Of a stretch of DNA of 7,655 nt, positions 6,065-7,655 are shown in pieces. Positions within the stretch are counted from its first letter, which is position 1, and each line of letters begins with the position of its first letter. The stretch comes from an uncultured Acidimicrobiaceae bacterium (GTDB lineage Bacteria > Actinomycetota > Acidimicrobiia > Acidimicrobiales > Ilumatobacteraceae). The notes under the pieces are model-generated. The model worked only from the letters and a program-made list of their open reading frames with translations, did no database searches and was not told the DNA's origin. Both the position numbers and the translations under genes were made by a program. The stretch covers positions 1-7,655 of the forward strand of contig CAIVDG010000238.1 in NCBI GenBank assembly GCA_903904615.1, written 5' to 3'.

Positions 6065-6994
6065 GTGGAAATACGTGTCTTTACCGAGCCTCAACAAGGC
6101 GCCAGCTACCAACAACTTCTTGCCGTAGCGCAATGCGCAGAGCGAAGCGGATTCAACGCATTCTTTCGAAGCGACCATTACCAACGCATGGGAACTCACT
6201 TCTCGGGGCTTCCTGGTCCTTCCGACGCGTGGATCACTCTTGCTGGTATCGCACGTGAGACGTCCACTATTCGTCTTGGCACGTTGGTGAACTCCGCAAC
6301 GTTTCGACTTCCTGGCGTGCTTGCCATTTCAGTTGCCAACGTTGATGAGATGTCGGGCGGCCGTGTTGAACTTGGTCTGGGTGCTGGCTGGTACCAGGTA
6401 GAGCATTCGTCATATGGAATTCCGTTCTTGCCTCTTGGAGAACGATTCAATGTGCTGGAAGAGCAACTACAGATAATCACTGGCCTGTGGGGAACACCCG
6501 TGGGTGCTGACTTCTCGTTTAGTGGCAAACACTTCACACTCACCGATTCGCCCGCGTTGCCAAAGCCCGTCCAATCTCCACCACCCATCATTGTTGGAGG
6601 TGGTGGACCAAAGCGCACGCCAATGCTGGCTGCGCGTTACGCCGCAGAATTCAATCTTCCTTTCCAGAGCATGGAGCGCTATGTCGAACAATGTGACCGC
6701 GTTCGTGCTGCGTGCACCACCATTGGTCGCGATCCGGAAAGCCTTGTGTACTCCACCGCACAAGTGGTTTGCGTTGGCCGCAACGATGCAGAGATTGCTC
6801 GTCGTGCAGCAGCTATAGGACGCGACGTCGATGAACTGAAAGCTAACGGCGTGTGTGGAACGCCATCAGAAGCAATTGAAAAGTTGGCCTCGTGGGCTGC
6901 ACACGGCGCACCACGCGTGTACTTGCAATTCCTCGACCTCACCGATCTTGACCATCTTGAACTGGTGGGATCAGAAGTTCTGCCCCACCTGTAA
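6065..6994 (+). CDS. LLM-class F420-dependent oxidoreductase
   Basis: Luciferase-like TIM-barrel oxidoreductase of 309 residues, cytoplasmic, probably using coenzyme F420 although FMN-dependent relatives exist; substrate unknown. Family marks are FRSDHYQRM at 34-42, DAWITLAGIARETSTIRLGT at 54-73, the characteristic SGGRVELGLGAGWY at 97-110, GERFNVLEEQLQII at 125-138, PPPIIVGGGGPKRT at 172-185 (phosphate-binding region of this group), and a C-terminal GTPSEAIEKL at 265-274. The length is normal and no break is seen. The start is GTG at 6065, immediately giving the expected first strand MEIRVFTE; it has no good ribosome site and lies 18 bases after the hydrolase gene, so it is probably the last gene of the plus-strand run. 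Its stop codon touches the stop codon of uppP on the other strand. Context does not reveal its substrate. Confidence 0.93.
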   Translation: MEIRVFTEPQQGASYQQLLAVAQCAERSGFNAFFRSDHYQRMGTHFSGLPGPSDAWITLAGIARETSTIRLGTLVNSATFRLPGVLAISVANVDEMSGGRVELGLGAGWYQVEHSSYGIPFLPLGERFNVLEEQLQIITGLWGTPVGADFSFSGKHFTLTDSPALPKPVQSPPPIIVGGGGPKRTPMLAARYAAEFNLPFQSMERYVEQCDRVRAACTTIGRDPESLVYSTAQVVCVGRNDAEIARRAAAIGRDVDELKANGVCGTPSEAIEKLASWAAHGAPRVYLQFLDLTDLDHLELVGSEVLPHL

Positions 6995-7655
6995 CTACAA
7001 CACGTTCGCTATCAGCAACACGGCGGTCACACTGGCTGCCGCAAGCCTGTACCAACCAAAGATGGCCAGCGAGCGCGAATTTAGATACGACACCATCCAC
7101 CTCACGGCAACAAGCGCCGTCACGAAGGCGACCACTGCACCAATGAGAGGTGTGGCAATTCCGAAGTAGTCGACAATGTCGCCGCCATGACGAGAGACAT
7201 CAAGAACTGTTGCCGCAGACAATGTGACAAGCCCAAGGAGAAACGAAAACTCCACGGCAGCAGCCAATGACAATCCCACAGTTAAACCGGCAATCAGTGT
7301 GACCAAACTTCTACTAACACCGGGCCACAGCGCAACAGTTTGTGCACATCCGATAATCAGCGCTGAACGCACAGACAATTCGTGAAGTGACTGTTGTGTT
7401 GGTTGCGGTTTCCACACAAGAAGTGCCACACCGCCAACTGCCCACGCAATAGCGACAGGCACTGGGCCAAACAACGCATCTTTCAATGCGTCTCCGAACA
7501 CCACTCCAACAACGGCTGCGGGAAGAAACGCGGCGACCAATGCAAGAAGAACTGACCGACCGTGTTCATCGCGTCCAACAAGACCATTCACAATGGACAG
7601 GATGCGTGTGCGATACAAAACGAGAACCGCAAGAATTGCTCCGAATTGGATTGCG
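6995..7655 (-). CDS. uppP: Undecaprenyl-diphosphatase UppP (BacA family), 5' end cut by window
   Basis: Integral membrane phosphatase that converts undecaprenyl diphosphate to the monophosphate, recycling the lipid carrier for peptidoglycan and other envelope polymers. The visible 219 codons run to the right edge without a start, beginning with the family segment AIQFGAILAV, so roughly 50 to 60 N-terminal residues, including the first catalytic motif, lie outside; full-length UppP is about 270 residues. The second signature is present as WPGVSRSLVTL (110-120 of the fragment), with the catalytic Ser and Arg; LVT instead of the usual GAT is, as I recall, common in actinobacterial UppP. Several hydrophobic segments fit the multi-pass fold. 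A TTG inside the frame at 7618 is not the start, because the conserved sequence continues upstream of it. Convergent with the oxidoreductase gene, with no base between the stop codons and no visible terminator. Confidence 0.94.
   Translation of the reverse strand, partial: AIQFGAILAVLVLYRTRILSIVNGLVGRDEHGRSVLLALVAAFLPAAVVGVVFGDALKDALFGPVPVAIAWAVGGVALLVWKPQPTQQSLHELSVRSALIIGCAQTVALWPGVSRSLVTLIAGLTVGLSLAAAVEFSFLLGLVTLSAATVLDVSRHGGDIVDYFGIATPLIGAVVAFVTALVAVRWMVSYLNSRSLAIFGWYRLAAASVTAVLLIANVL

Noticed and set aside
6995..7618. uppP as a complete 207-residue gene starting at 7618
   Set aside because: The codon there is TTG, and the conserved UppP sequence (AIQFGAILAVLVLYR) continues upstream to the window edge, so the gene is cut by the window rather than short.
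1..7655. CRISPR arrays, tRNA or rRNA genes, insertion sequences, toxin-antitoxin pairs, phage genes
   Set aside because: Practically every base is covered by recognisable genes in normal frames; no regular repeats, transposase motifs or inverted-repeat-bounded elements were seen.

Overview
The window looks like chromosomal DNA of an actinobacterium. The evidence is a mycobacterial-type galactan pair (Glf and GlfT2), an LLM-class oxidoreductase of the F420-using type, an actinobacterial-style sirtuin, an actinobacterial variant of UppP, and frequent GTG starts. Base composition looks moderate by eye (not counted), and the genes are packed with gaps of 0 to 18 bases apart from one 59-base divergent gap. 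That fits a streamlined, moderate-GC actinobacterium better than a high-GC Mycobacterium or Streptomyces. Acidimicrobiia-like aquatic lineages are one guess, but the class is inference only.

Layout. Positions 1-4863 are one minus-strand run, read right to left: sirtuin (4863-4078), N-terminal rhodanese plus E1-like adenylyltransferase (4060-2894), UDP-galactopyranose mutase Glf (2875-1727), and galactofuranosyltransferase GlfT2 (1716 to beyond the left edge, with only the last few residues missing). The gaps of 17, 18 and 10 bases suggest a single operon. A 59-base divergent region (4864-4922) separates it from a plus-strand run: an actinobacterial hypothetical protein (4923-5387), a secreted SGNH-type hydrolase (5399-6046) and an LLM-class flavin oxidoreductase (6065-6994). 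The last gene, uppP, is on the minus strand, meets the oxidoreductase stop codon to stop codon with no base between, and runs off the right edge.

How the genes fit together. Glf makes UDP-galactofuranose and GlfT2 polymerises it onto a polyprenyl-linked acceptor, so the left third encodes galactan synthesis for the envelope. UppP recycles the polyprenyl phosphate carrier that such pathways need, and the exported SGNH hydrolase could trim or deacylate an envelope glycan, though nothing in the sequence identifies its substrate. The sirtuin and the sulfur-transfer E1 protein are metabolic or regulatory genes whose link to galactan is only positional.

No RNA genes, mobile elements, CRISPR arrays or substantial repeats were seen, and no stretch over 300 bases lacks a gene. 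I see no clear new multi-gene system. The best leads are the E1-like protein, with its reversed domain order and loss of the zinc cysteines, the sirtuin-E1-glf-glfT2 linkage, and the uncharacterised 154-residue protein.
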